DNA of 64,000 bases from Candidatus Onthoplasma faecipullorum (GCA_019120295.1 DWVI01000004.1:1-64000); one strand, 5' to 3'; numbered from the stretch's first letter, positions 18,814 to 27,080 are shown. Program-made: numbers and translations. The notes: generated by a model from the sequence alone, not told the origin.

Positions 18814-21509
18814 ACTTGCCCTGCTATTTCTGTAAGATATTGCTCATAGGTATAGCCATATTTAGTAGTTAATGTATTTGAATTATTGTAATAATTCCAT
18901 TTAGAACCAAATCCACTAGGGACAGTCGTGAATTCGCAATATAGAACCAAACCTGACTCAATATAGTTCCAAGGCGAATATCTGCCATCCGTAGAATCTA
19001 TACTCGTTACTGATTTAGGAATAAAAATAGTTTTTAAATTATTACATTGTCTAAATGTTGAACTTCCAATTACTGTTGCACTAGGTGTACCAACATAAAC
19101 TATTTCTTTTAATAAATAACATTCACAAAATAAGTAATCATTTAATGTTGTTACGGTTTCACCAATATACAATGTAAATAATGTACCATCCGGACTCGCC
19201 GATGTCCAAGTAAATATTCCTTCACCATAAGAAGTTATTCCATTTAAAGTCATATTTGTAGAATTAAAATACACTTCAGATAAATTTATACACATATAAA
19301 ATGCTTTAACTGACGCCGAATTTAATGATGATGGTATATTAATAACTGACAAACTTTCATTAAAATAAAAGAAATACATAGGAATATATTCAACTGATGG
19401 TCCAAACGTAAGAGTTAATCCTTCTTCAGTAGAACCCAGATTTTCGAAATATGCGTACGAAGATGATACATCTGGAAGATTAATAATATCATAATAAATT
19501 GATTTTATTTTTTTGGAATTTTCAAATACTTCTTTTCCAAAATCTGTTATAGTATTTGGAAGATTTATTTCTGTTAACCCAGATCCTTTAAATGAATAAT
19601 CACCTAAGCTTGTTATTCCTGTGAAATCAAAAGTAGAAAGTTTTGAACAATTATAAAACATATAATTAGTTACTATCTTGAAATTCTTTGGCAATATTAT
19701 ATTTTCTATAGATGAACCACTAAAAATATAAGTACCGTAATTTATCACACTACTTGGAATCTCTATGTTAGTTATTTTGCTATTTGCAAACGCATAATTT
19801 CCAATTGATTGAATAGAATTTGGTATTACAAAATCGTTTTTAAATCCGTAAAATGTATAAGGTTTAATCTCGGTTATTGTTAAAGGAATTTCTACAGAAG
19901 CTTCCAACTTTGTACCATTCATATATATTTCAGATGCATTACACATAGGATTAGAAGAATTACTTGACGCAAATTCTATCTTCATCCAATCTTCAAGTGT
20001 GCCCAAATAATTTACAGTTTTCAGGCGAGTTGTATTTAAAAATGAACCAGCAATTGTTTGTATGGATGATGGAATTGTTATTGATTCAAGAGTCGAGCAT
20101 TGAGAAAACACACTAGATCCAATGCTTGTGATACCTTCAGGAAGTACACATTCTGCTAAACCAGAACAACCATAAAATGTAGAAGAACCTATACTTTTTA
20201 TATCTTCATCTATAATTAAATCACCCGATATACGTTTTGCATTATTTCCTGCATTTAATTCGTTTTCTTCTGTTACAGTTAGATAATTATATTCTATCAA
20301 TTCATCCCAACTATAAATCAAGGTTCCGTTATGCGTGTTAAATAATCCATACTTATTTCTAAATATTGCTATAAAGGTGGTGTCTGAATCTATAACACAT
20401 TCTTCAACGTTTACAACATCAGTTCCATTTTTACTCCAACCTAAAAAATCAAATTTATCTTTAGTTGGATTTTCTGGCACTAAAATCTTGCCACCATTTT
20501 CTACAACTTGTTTGTTATATTCAGTATCATCAACTAAAAATTTTACAGTGTGTCTATATGTTACATTTGCTACAAATTTTGTGTTCTCTGTAAGAACATA
20601 AGTGTTTAAATCAACTTGCTCGTTATTAACCATCCAATAATTGAAAATTACAAATTCAGTTGATTCAGGGTTTGTTATGCTAACTTTATTGTTATCATCT
20701 GCTTCACATATATCATAAACACTTCCGTCAAACTCAAATATACCTACAAAATGATTGTCATTTTCTAATTCAAAAATATAATCTTCGTAATAACTGATAG
20801 ATTTTTCTAAATCCGCAATTCTGCTCGTCAATTCTATAATTTGACTATCATTATTTGTTAATTCATTTTGCAATGTTATAATTTGATTAGAAAGTAATGT
20901 GTTTTGATTGCTTAAAGATAAAATTTGTTCAGCATAATTTGAATTAGCAGTTTCTAGACTATCAATAGTGTCATTTAAACTATCTATTTGTTTGTTTAAA
21001 CTTGCTATATAATCTTCCAATATTTGAATTTCAACAACGTCATTTTCAAGTTCTTTATTTAAGGCTTCTATTGTCTTATCTAACTCTAAAATATTATTTT
21101 CAAGCATTGAAATTTCAAGTTCGTTATCTTCTATTTCCAATTCTAAAGCTAAAATAGTTTGCTCATTATTTTCTTTATTTTGATTTAAACCATCAATTTG
21201 AGTTGTGTAATCTTTATTTTGATTAGTTAAGGTATTGACTTCGTTTTTCAACTGACTAATTTGGTCAGTTTGAGTTGTGATAGTATCCCTATAACTATTT
21301 ATAAGTTCGTTATACTCATCTTTATCTTTTAATGCGGTATTATAGCCATCTTCATAAGCTGAATTTATATCCTGCTCTGTATATATACCAGTGCCAGACA
21401 TCCCGTCTTTTACTTTATTGAAGTTTATAACTCCCCAAGTGAGAACGAAGATGAACAAACCTACAAAGATGAGGCTAAAAATTACACCTAAAACTTTTTT
21501 AGTTTCCAT
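18810..21509 (-). CDS. Membrane-anchored coiled-coil / BspA-type LRR surface protein
   Basis: An 899-aa protein. One N-terminal membrane span (about residues 9-28, VIFSLIFVGLFIFVLTWGVI) is followed by a long coiled coil (about 40-245). A Listeria-Bacteroides/InlB-B type repeat comes next (about 310-385, with GWSKNG and TFIAIF). The rest is a series of BspA-type (LRR_5) leucine-rich repeats to about residue 870, with repeated blocks like IPSSIQTI and LPEGITSIGSSVFSQCS. BspA-like LRRs usually mediate surface adhesion. Its place directly upstream of zot, with a start/stop overlap, is where filamentous phages encode the minor coat/adsorption protein. A role in host recognition or extrusion is inferred. 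It could instead be a host-fitness (moron) gene. Confidence 0.8.
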   Translation of the reverse strand: METKKVLGVIFSLIFVGLFIFVLTWGVINFNKVKDGMSGTGIYTEQDINSAYEDGYNTALKDKDEYNELINSYRDTITTQTDQISQLKNEVNTLTNQNKDYTTQIDGLNQNKENNEQTILALELEIEDNELEISMLENNILELDKTIEALNKELENDVVEIQILEDYIASLNKQIDSLNDTIDSLETANSNYAEQILSLSNQNTLLSNQIITLQNELTNNDSQIIELTSRIADLEKSISYYEDYIFELENDNHFVGIFEFDGSVYDICEADDNNKVSITNPESTEFVIFNYWMVNNEQVDLNTYVLTENTKFVANVTYRHTVKFLVDDTEYNKQVVENGGKILVPENPTKDKFDFLGWSKNGTDVVNVEECVIDSDTTFIAIFRNKYGLFNTHNGTLIYSWDELIEYNYLTVTEENELNAGNNAKRISGDLIIDEDIKSIGSSTFYGCSGLAECVLPEGITSIGSSVFSQCSTLESITIPSSIQTIAGSFLNTTRLKTVNYLGTLEDWMKIEFASSNSSNPMCNASEIYMNGTKLEASVEIPLTITEIKPYTFYGFKNDFVIPNSIQSIGNYAFANSKITNIEIPSSVINYGTYIFSGSSIENIILPKNFKIVTNYMFYNCSKLSTFDFTGITSLGDYSFKGSGLTEINLPNTITDFGKEVFENSKKIKSIYYDIINLPDVSSSYAYFENLGSTEEGLTLTFGPSVEYIPMYFFYFNESLSVINIPSSLNSASVKAFYMCINLSEVYFNSTNMTLNGITSYGEGIFTWTSASPDGTLFTLYIGETVTTLNDYLFCECYLLKEIVYVGTPSATVIGSSTFRQCNNLKTIFIPKSVTSIDSTDGRYSPWNYIESGLVLYCEFTTVPSGFGSKWNYYNNSNTLTTKYGYTYEQYLTEIAGQV

Positions 21510-21538
21510 TTTACCTCCTTTTGTTAAATTTGTATTTG

Positions 21539-22051
21539 TTATAAAATCTCATTTACATATAAGCGAATACCATTATTTGAAAAATACTGCTCTAAAAAAC
21601 TAACATTTTCATTTCCTGTAGTCGCTAATGTTAATTGAGTTTTATCACTTAAAAACTTTATAGATATTTGCATATCTACCGACTTAATTATCTCGCCATA
21701 AGTGTCATAAAAATCTAAATTCACATTTGTAAATATTGAACCTGCATTTATTTCACTTTCTAGCAAAATATAGTCATTAAGCACAACCTGATAAGTATTA
21801 GTTAAGCCATTAAAATCATCCACTTTTAAACAATCTGCTTCAAATATATAAGTGTCAGTTTCATCATAGATATCGTGATAAAACACAACACTTGTGTTTG
21901 TATATTTAAAGCTTTCTTGACTGAATTTATTTGAAATATCTATGGATCCATTTACATAACTTTCTGCTTTTACTTCTTTGTAGAGTTGGATGCCACAAAA
22001 CACTCCTAGCAAAACCAAAATTACGCAAATTATATACCAATACCATTTCAT
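21539..22051 (-). CDS. Membrane-anchored extracytoplasmic protein
   Basis: A 170-aa protein with one N-terminal membrane span (about residues 4-23) and an approximately 145-residue exported domain of predicted beta-rich character. Its start overlaps the stop of the 468-aa membrane-anchored protein upstream (ATGA), so the two are translationally coupled, and the LRR gene follows after 29 bp. I do not recognise the family. The run of three N-terminally anchored exported proteins is consistent with virion or extrusion proteins of a filamentous phage. Confidence 0.7.
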   Translation of the reverse strand: MKWYWYIICVILVLLGVFCGIQLYKEVKAESYVNGSIDISNKFSQESFKYTNTSVVFYHDIYDETDTYIFEADCLKVDDFNGLTNTYQVVLNDYILLESEINAGSIFTNVNLDFYDTYGEIIKSVDMQISIKFLSDKTQLTLATTGNENVSFLEQYFSNNGIRLYVNEIL

Positions 22052-23454
22052 AGTTGCACCTCCTCATACTCGCTATTTATTGAATTGTCTGCTATAACAA
22101 AACTAATTCCAGCAGAATATTTTAGAGTTTTTAGATTAGAGTTATATAATGCGCTATCTAATAAATAGATTGTTTGACTTTCGCCTTTAAAAGTGATCGT
22201 GTCTATTTCAAAATCTGCAAATGCGTTATAGTCTAGTCCAACAATATTGATATTCTTTTCTTTTAAATAGTCGGAGTTTAAATCAAATATGATGTTCACT
22301 TTTGCTCTTGGCATTTCTTGAAAAATCTGTTTTACATCCAAATTTAGTGAAACAAAATATCCACCATAAACTTCGCTATACCTATAAACAAATATATCTT
22401 TTCCATTATACTTTGCTTTTTCATCAAGATTGTATGTCATTCTTTCTTGCCAATAAGTTGTATCCACAGTTTCTTCTTCAATGTCATATTTCGAGTTATT
22501 GTCTATAATTCCAAACATTGATTGACTGCTATTTCTAGCACCATTTTCATCATAATGGAATTTCAAAACAGCATAACTTTTTATAATGTCCGAAACGTTA
22601 TCTTCTTTAAATTTTTTGTTTTCTAAATCATATTCTTTAATTGAAAACAGCGAACTTAAATCTACTGTTATATAATAATCTCCATAACCTGCACTATTTG
22701 TTCTAACCGCTTGCATACAAGATTGAAATAAGCTTCCAAAGGTGTAGTAATAACGGTTATATTTTTCGCCAACTTTCCAACCTATACCAAAAATATTTCT
22801 AACATCTCCTACGTCTTTATCAAAATACTTGTCTAATTTTATTGAAAACGCTCTATCATCAATCTTTATAATAAATTCAGTTGTTCTTTTTAATTCAGTT
22901 GCAATACTTCCATTGTTATTTGTAATACCATTCCAATTAATTCCGTTTGTAAAATCATAATAGTTAAAGCTTTTATCTACATAATTATTTGCTATTTGCA
23001 CACATTCATCGCTTGTCCCATAATATCTATCGTTGTTTCCTATTTTCATAAACGATATTTCACTATTTCCATCCCAGGTATCAAGTGGTAGACCTTGATA
23101 ATCTCCTAGATATTGCATACCTGATGACCTATAACCACTAGATAAAAGATTAAAATCCGTGAAATAGTTTATCTTCAATTCTTGGAGCATTATTCCATTG
23201 TTATTATCATTGCTATAATAATTTACTTCTAGAAAGTACCTATCTTGCATTTCGTCTTTCTCTTCTTCTGTTAAATCTTCTGAATTGATAATATCAACTA
23301 TATCTAAACCAACTTGATTATCTATATAGTTCACACCAATCGTTATCTCTTTAACGAAAAAGTGATAATACCCAAGTGCAAGAGATACTACTGCTCCAAG
23401 TATTGCAAGAAACACTAGACAGCAGTTGCCTACGACTTTAAAAGCATTTCCCAT
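22048..23454 (-). CDS. Large membrane-anchored extracytoplasmic protein
   Basis: A 468-aa protein with an N-terminal membrane span (about residues 7-29) and a long exported domain containing many aromatic and Asn/Asp residues. Blocks such as YYSNDNNNG and a C-terminal beta-rich portion are visible. No catalytic motif is recognised. It lies downstream of the 52-aa single-span peptide gene and overlaps the 170-aa gene by 4 bp. In inovirus-like elements of Gram-positive bacteria this is a plausible position for a minor coat or host-contact protein, but this is inferred from order only. Confidence 0.7.
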   Translation of the reverse strand: MGNAFKVVGNCCLVFLAILGAVVSLALGYYHFFVKEITIGVNYIDNQVGLDIVDIINSEDLTEEEKDEMQDRYFLEVNYYSNDNNNGIMLQELKINYFTDFNLLSSGYRSSGMQYLGDYQGLPLDTWDGNSEISFMKIGNNDRYYGTSDECVQIANNYVDKSFNYYDFTNGINWNGITNNNGSIATELKRTTEFIIKIDDRAFSIKLDKYFDKDVGDVRNIFGIGWKVGEKYNRYYYTFGSLFQSCMQAVRTNSAGYGDYYITVDLSSLFSIKEYDLENKKFKEDNVSDIIKSYAVLKFHYDENGARNSSQSMFGIIDNNSKYDIEEETVDTTYWQERMTYNLDEKAKYNGKDIFVYRYSEVYGGYFVSLNLDVKQIFQEMPRAKVNIIFDLNSDYLKEKNINIVGLDYNAFADFEIDTITFKGESQTIYLLDSALYNSNLKTLKYSAGISFVIADNSINSEYEEVQL

Positions 23455-23527
23455 TTTTACCTCCTTTTATTAGATTTTTAAAGAAGAAAAAGCACTAAAT
23501 AAACATAAGTTTAAGTAGTGCTTTCTT

Positions 23528-23686
23528 TTAAATAATTCCATTCCAACCGAAGAAATTGAGTATATCAGCAAGCCAATTACAAGCTTTGCTAAGCCATCCA
23601 AATATCTTGCCTAGAATAGAAAGTGGCCAAGTGCCAACTAACACCACTAAAACAATGATTAGAATTATAAATATCAATCTCTTCAT
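23528..23686 (-). CDS. 52-aa single-span membrane peptide, candidate coat protein
   Basis: This short gene encodes a 52-aa peptide. The N-terminus is a hydrophobic span (MKRLIFIILIIVLVVLVGTW) and the remainder is an amphipathic, Trp/Phe-rich segment ending NFFGWNGII. The ATG is preceded by AAAGG with 7-bp spacing. It sits in the middle of the leftward phage operon, between the 116-aa and 468-aa genes. Size and single span suit a filamentous-phage coat or small assembly protein, although the classical order (signal peptide, amphipathic helix, span, basic tail) is not seen. It could alternatively be a small toxin-like peptide. Confidence 0.6.
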   Translation of the reverse strand: MKRLIFIILIIVLVVLVGTWPLSILGKIFGWLSKACNWLADILNFFGWNGII

Positions 23687-23696
23687 AGGCTAACCT

Positions 23697-24047
23697 TTAT
23701 TTTATAATCATATTAAGAAGTGCTTTGTCCGAATTGCGATAAGGTTTAATGCTACATTCATAAATCTCACCATTTTCATCAACAGTTCTTGCAAGATAAG
23801 TGTTACCTGTTATAACCTTACCAGTTGCGTCATCTTTAATTTCAAATGGATTTACCACTAATTCAGCAGACATTTCGTTTCCAAAGACAATATCTAACAC
23901 TGCATAACCACCCTTATCTGGTGGAACAACCGCTACTTTTACTTCTTTACCACGAATATTGCCCTTGATAAAATATGAGAAATATGTTTTGTCGTTCTTT
24001 TCAAAAACTTCTCTTTCAACTAACAATTTATTTGTCTTTTTAGCCAT
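23697..24047 (-). CDS. Small beta-rich protein, candidate ssDNA-binding protein
   Basis: A 116-aa protein predicted to be mainly beta strand (LLVEREVFEK, TYFSYFIKG, EVKVAVVPP and so on). Its start codon overlaps the stop of the 92-aa gene (TAATG), so the two are coupled. Filamentous phages encode a small OB-fold single-stranded-DNA-binding protein (gpV type) near rep and the coat genes, and size and strand pattern would fit. No diagnostic motif is visible, so the ssDNA-binding role is a hypothesis. Confidence 0.6.
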   Translation of the reverse strand: MAKKTNKLLVEREVFEKNDKTYFSYFIKGNIRGKEVKVAVVPPDKGGYAVLDIVFGNEMSAELVVNPFEIKDDATGKVITGNTYLARTVDENGEIYECSIKPYRNSDKALLNMIIK

Positions 24048-24325
24048 TACTTTTTACCTCCTTTAAGTTTTGTGCCTTTCTCTCTTGAGAATTTTCTTGC
24101 TTCTTGTTTAGATAATCCAGCATCCATAGCTGTCTTGAATCTATAAAGTCCCGCATGGTCGCTTTGACATTGAAGATAACCAGAGCGAAGACCTGCTTCA
24201 TAATCTGTTAATTCTTTACCTTCTTTTTGACCTCTTTGATGGACTTTTGCTTTACGCTCTTCTGCGTAACCTTTTGCGCGCTTATTTGGCACGAGCCAGC
24301 GCCTTACTGTGTTATAATTTGCCAT
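24047..24325 (-). CDS. Small basic hypothetical protein of the inovirus-like operon
   Basis: A 92-aa basic protein with AAAGGAG upstream of the ATG. It contains the conserved-looking block YEAGLRSGYLQCQSDHAG (about residues 42-59) and a Lys-rich C-terminus. It appears to be the first gene of the main leftward phage operon, after a 290-bp non-coding stretch. No family is assigned; given the charge, nucleic acid binding is possible. Confidence 0.6.
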   Translation of the reverse strand: MANYNTVRRWLVPNKRAKGYAEERKAKVHQRGQKEGKELTDYEAGLRSGYLQCQSDHAGLYRFKTAMDAGLSKQEARKFSREKGTKLKGGKK

Positions 24326-24606
24326 TCAAATTTCTCCTTTTATTAATTTTTGTGTCATTTAGACTATTAAGTTGTAATGTAATCAAACATACCAAGAAAC
24401 TCTTAAACGAAACATACGCTCCCTTGACCCAAACGAAGGCGGCCACCTTTATCTATATAAGTCGTTTGAAGATCCTAACGCTAAACTATTGTTCTTGTCA
24501 TCGATTACGCCGACATTGTATAACTAAATTTAAGGAATTTGAAGTGAGTTTTCTCGTATCTTTAAAGTACTTTATATGCACTTTTAATGCCCTTTTTAAT
24601 GAAAAA
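24326..24606. other. Non-coding leader of the main phage operon
   Basis: No credible gene is visible on either strand. The stretch holds the TTTRTRYGYACTT-type motif (see 24569-24587) and is where the promoter of the leftward operon starting at 24325 should lie. Confidence 0.5.
24569..24587. promoter_or_regulatory. TTTRTRYGYACTT motif, copy 1
   Basis: ACTTTATATGCACTTTTAA differs at one position from the copy at 26680-26698 and resembles those at 26712 and 57391. It may be the binding site of a regulator encoded by the element. Confidence 0.45.
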
Positions 24607-24625
24607 ACAAGGCATTTAGCCTTGT
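24607..24625 (-). terminator. Intrinsic terminator of the 87-aa gene
   Basis: ACAAGGC pairs with GCCTTGT across a 5-nt loop and, read on the minus strand, runs into seven T residues. It overlaps the end of the gene at 24616. Confidence 0.8.
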
Positions 24626-24879
24626 CTATTTACATAAGTTCTTGAATGGGATGAGCATTTAATTCGTTTACCATTTATGTTTAATCTATCTGAAAACATC
24701 ATTTCATAAAGTTTATCTAATTTTTTGTTTCTTATATAAAACGTATCCTTACTAAATAACAATTCTTGCCCATCTATATTTGTGTCAACATATAGGTCTT
24801 GTTTGATTATATAATGTTTAGTCCTATAAACATTGACAGCGTCTATCATAAACTCTGGAAAAGTTAAAATTTTTTTCAT
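24616..24879 (-). CDS. Small hypothetical protein
   Basis: An 87-aa protein with GAGGAGG before its ATG, 2 bp after the stop of the 101-aa HTH-like gene, so probably co-transcribed and coupled to it. It is rich in Lys, Asp and Tyr with no visible motif or span. The transcript ends at a terminator overlapping the stop, which separates this small early-type unit from the main phage operon to the left. Confidence 0.6.
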   Translation of the reverse strand: MKKILTFPEFMIDAVNVYRTKHYIIKQDLYVDTNIDGQELLFSKDTFYIRNKKLDKLYEMMFSDRLNINGKRIKCSSHSRTYVNRQG

Positions 24880-24881
24880 AA

Positions 24882-25187
24882 TTACACCTCCTCAACTTTA
24901 ATATTTTCTTGAAAAAATTTAACTAACTTTCTATTCAATTTTTGAATATAGTCATACGAAAAGCCCGATTTATCTGCTAACGACTCAAAGGTGTTGTTAT
25001 TTATGTATAGCGAAACATAAATCTCATAAAGTCTTGGTGGTGCAAATCGTATGGCGTCATTATATTTTTTAATCTTAGTTGAAACAATATTTGCTCCAAT
25101 CACACTAGATGCCTTTTCAAACATCTCTTTATGTGAAAAATAGTATCTTATTTCTTTTAATTCTTCTCTTATTAATTCTGGTTTCAT
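24882..25187 (-). CDS. Sigma-like / phage HTH transcription regulator
   Basis: A 101-aa protein. The C-terminal half resembles sigma-70 region 4 or an ArpU-type HTH: RLYEIYVSLYINNNTFESLADKSG followed by FSYDYIQKLNRKLVKFF. Such small proteins activate late genes in prophages and integrative elements. It lies upstream of the main leftward operon and could be its activator. A longer protein with a comparable C-terminal HTH is encoded in the second element (56603-57235), a functional parallel between the two. Confidence 0.65.
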   Translation of the reverse strand: MKPELIREELKEIRYYFSHKEMFEKASSVIGANIVSTKIKKYNDAIRFAPPRLYEIYVSLYINNNTFESLADKSGFSYDYIQKLNRKLVKFFQENIKVEEV

Positions 25188-25216
25188 ATTTACTCCTTTT
25201 AAAAATTTAATTTTTG

Positions 25217-25242
25217 CTGGGAGTTTAATAAAAAACGCCCAG
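25217..25242. other. Short hairpin in 197-bp gap
   Basis: CTGGG and CCCAG flank a 16-nt A/T-rich spacer. The remainder of the gap between 25188 and 25384 shows no gene. Confidence 0.35.
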
Positions 25243-25384
25243 ACGATTTGTGATTTCTCTCGATAACCACATTCGTCAAGGCATTTACCTTTTACACGAA
25301 TCTTGCTTATACAGTAGTGAACTAGGATTTAGTTTGAATACTATTTCAATTCGACCTATATTTTGCTATATAAACGAATATTAT

Positions 25385-25570
25385 TTAATGTTTAATTATG
25401 CGTATTAAACGCTCTTTTGGTGGATGTTCTTTGCTATAAAATGTTACGTTACAGACAGGACAATTTCCATATATTCCACCTTTTGGATACTTTGTAACCT
25501 CAACATAATTTGAACATTGAGGACATCTCATCTTTTGCTTTGGTTTAGATAAATTAGTATTGTTTTTCAC
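25385..25570 (-). CDS. Small zinc-ribbon protein
   Basis: A 61-aa protein started at GTG, which follows AAAAAGGAGGTATAAA; the alternative TTG upstream lies inside that site. It carries a Cys4 ribbon, RCPQC (about residues 15-19) and NCPVC (about 37-41), and a basic C-terminus (KERLIRIIKH). The fold and charge suggest DNA or RNA binding. It is transcribed leftward between the repressor gene and the HTH gene. Confidence 0.65.
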   Translation of the reverse strand: MKNNTNLSKPKQKMRCPQCSNYVEVTKYPKGGIYGNCPVCNVTFYSKEHPPKERLIRIIKH

Positions 25571-25686
25571 TTTATACCTCCTTTTTATCAATACACTCGC
25601 AATACAAACTATTCAATTTTAGGAAGTCCTAAACAATAGTTCAATTATCATTTGTATGTATAACAAAACAAAATTTGTTTTATTAT

Positions 25687-26295
25687 CTAAATTAAGTTTT
25701 TAATAACTTTTACCGCAATACCTTGAATTTGAATTTTATCAAAATACATATCTTGCATATTGTCATTTTCTGGATGCAATCTAACTTTCTTTTTCCTATT
25801 ATCTTTGTAATATCTCTTTAAAGTTGCTTCATCATTTATTAATGCAACAACTATTTGACCATTTTCAGCAGTTTCCTGCTGTCTAACAATTATGTAATCT
25901 CCGTCATTTATACCTATGTTTACCATACTATCACCATTTGCTTTTAATATGAAATACTCACCACTACCTAAAAACTCGTTAGGAATAGGCAAGTAACATT
26001 CAATGTTTTCTTCTGCAAGCAATGGTTTTCCACAAGCGACACTTCCAACTACCGCAAGTTTTCTAATAGAATTATTTAAACTAGACATATTTTCCGTAAA
26101 AATTCCTCGACTGCCACCACTACTAGTTATCATTTTTCTATTTTTCATTTCAATTAAGTACTTTGCTACACATCCAACTGATATTTGCAAATCATTTGCA
26201 ATTTCCCTTATGCTTGGCGATCTACCATTTATAGAATAATAATTTTCTATAAATTCCATAATCTTTTTCATTAATTCGTAACTCTTTGTTCTCAT
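25687..26295 (-). CDS. LexA-like repressor (HTH + S24 peptidase)
   Basis: A 202-aa protein started at the ATG after AAGGA (a TTG two codons upstream is too close to the ribosome binding site). Residues 1-65 form a LexA-type winged HTH (SPSIREIANDLQISVGCVAKYL). The self-cleavage region VACGKP near residue 90 has the Cys-Gly scissile bond. The catalytic Ser lies in NGDSMVNIGI and the catalytic Lys in ATLKRYY. This is a SOS-responsive repressor in which RecA-stimulated autocleavage relieves repression. Two LexA-box-like palindromes lie just upstream, implying autoregulation. It is probably the lysogeny regulator of the inovirus-like element, although a host-type LexA cannot be excluded. Confidence 0.85.
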   Translation of the reverse strand: MRTKSYELMKKIMEFIENYYSINGRSPSIREIANDLQISVGCVAKYLIEMKNRKMITSSGGSRGIFTENMSSLNNSIRKLAVVGSVACGKPLLAEENIECYLPIPNEFLGSGEYFILKANGDSMVNIGINDGDYIIVRQQETAENGQIVVALINDEATLKRYYKDNRKKKVRLHPENDNMQDMYFDKIQIQGIAVKVIKNLI

Positions 26296-26315
26296 ATGCA
26301 AAATTCCTTGTCTAT

Positions 26316-26360
26316 CGTGAACATTTTTTCACGCTTAGGAAGATTATAGAACATTTGTTC
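26316..26360. promoter_or_regulatory. Two LexA-box-like operators
   Basis: GAACATTTGTTC (26349-26360) matches the Firmicutes LexA core GAAC-N4-GTTC, and GAACATTTTTTC (26319-26330) matches all but one base. They start 30 bp apart. The second is embedded in an 18-bp palindrome CGTGAA-N6-TTCACG (26316-26333). They sit directly upstream of the LexA-like gene. Confidence 0.75.
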
Positions 26361-26399
26361 GATAAGGTCAACACATTTTTGGAAAATTTTTACATTTTA

Positions 26400-26600
26400 C
26401 TAGGGTGGTGTTTTTGGCTTTTTAGAATTTAGATAATATTGCCTTCTTTTTTCTTTGGCTTTTATTATTTCTATAATTTCCCTTGCTAGAGAGGTAGCAA
26501 CTATATCTATTTGTTCTTTTGGTATTAACTCTAACAATGGTAAGTCATCTATATAGCATTTCTTTTCATTATCTTTAATGTCTAAAATTATCTCTTTCAT
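26400..26600 (-). CDS. Small hypothetical protein upstream of LexA-like gene
   Basis: A 66-aa acidic/helical protein. The second ATG (26600) has GGAGG 8 bp upstream, whereas the first is only 2 bp from it. No motif is visible apart from a probable amphipathic helix (EQIDIVATSLAREIIEIIKAKEKR). It is transcribed leftward toward the repressor gene but is separated from it by the LexA-type operators, so it may belong to a different regulatory unit. Confidence 0.55.
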   Translation of the reverse strand: MKEIILDIKDNEKKCYIDDLPLLELIPKEQIDIVATSLAREIIEIIKAKEKRRQYYLNSKKPKTPP

Positions 26601-26652
26601 ATTCATATCCTCCTTTGTTGGCTATAAATTACAAAGATTTTTAAAGAATGTG

Positions 26653-26730
26653 AAAGTACTTTTTAATTATTTTTAACTTACTTTGTATGCACTTTTAACT
26701 TAATTTTAATGACTTTGTGCGTACTTAATG
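26653..26730. repeat. Iteron-like repeats (TTTRTRYGYACTT)
   Basis: AAAGTACTTTTTAATT (26653), ACTTTGTATGCACTTTTAA (26680-26698) and ACTTTGTGCGTACTTAATG (26712-26730) are closely spaced related units separated by A/T-rich DNA, upstream of the rightward recombinase and the leftward small gene. Related copies occur at 24569 and 57391. Operator or iteron function is inferred. Confidence 0.5.
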
Positions 26731-26788
26731 TGCTAAATTAACTCCTTTGTCTTGTTTAGTGGTGTTTCTTTTTTCGTTTAGTAGGTTA

Positions 26789-26898
26789 TCAGAGATGCTT
26801 ATCTATGTCAAAGGGTTAAATTATCGCTTTAAATACGAAATCAATTATATCAATGCAATAATTTATCCTTTATCTTTGACCTATCTAACCCTCTCTGA
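26789..26898. other. Long imperfect hairpin upstream of serine recombinase 1
   Basis: Three collinear 7-bp stems nest in 110 nt: TCAGAGA/TCTCTGA, GTCAAAG/CTTTGAC and AAATTAT/ATAATTT. It lies about 180 bp before the recombinase start. The upstream region of the second recombinase has a hairpin using the same GTCAAAG/CTTTGAC stem. It may be a structured leader or part of an attachment site. Confidence 0.45.
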
Positions 26899-26941
26899 TT
26901 GTTTGGTGGTATCGAAAAAAGTTTCGACAAAGGAGTTTGAT

Positions 26942-27067
26942 ATGTTAAAAGTCAATGTTAGATGCGTATTTTGCAAGTTAAAAGTAAGTAATTATTGCAT
27001 AAAAATTGAGCATATTAACATTTCTAATTCCTTTAAAGTTGATCTATTTTCTATTGAAAAACATTAA
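26942..27067 (+). CDS. 41-aa small protein upstream of recombinase
   Basis: A short gene with AAAGGAG 6 bp before its ATG, ending 13 bp before the recombinase start. The 41-aa product begins MLKVNVRCVFCKLKVSNYC and has a CxxC pair with another Cys, as in small zinc-binding peptides. It could be a leader peptide or a recombination directionality factor for the neighbouring serine recombinase; both are speculation based on position. Confidence 0.4.
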   Translation: MLKVNVRCVFCKLKVSNYCIKIEHINISNSFKVDLFSIEKH

Positions 27068-27080
27068 AGGGAGTTAAAAA

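Noticed and set aside
24247..24645. 132-codon open frame on the plus strand
   Set aside because: It overlaps the well-supported minus-strand genes at both ends and has no ribosome binding site.
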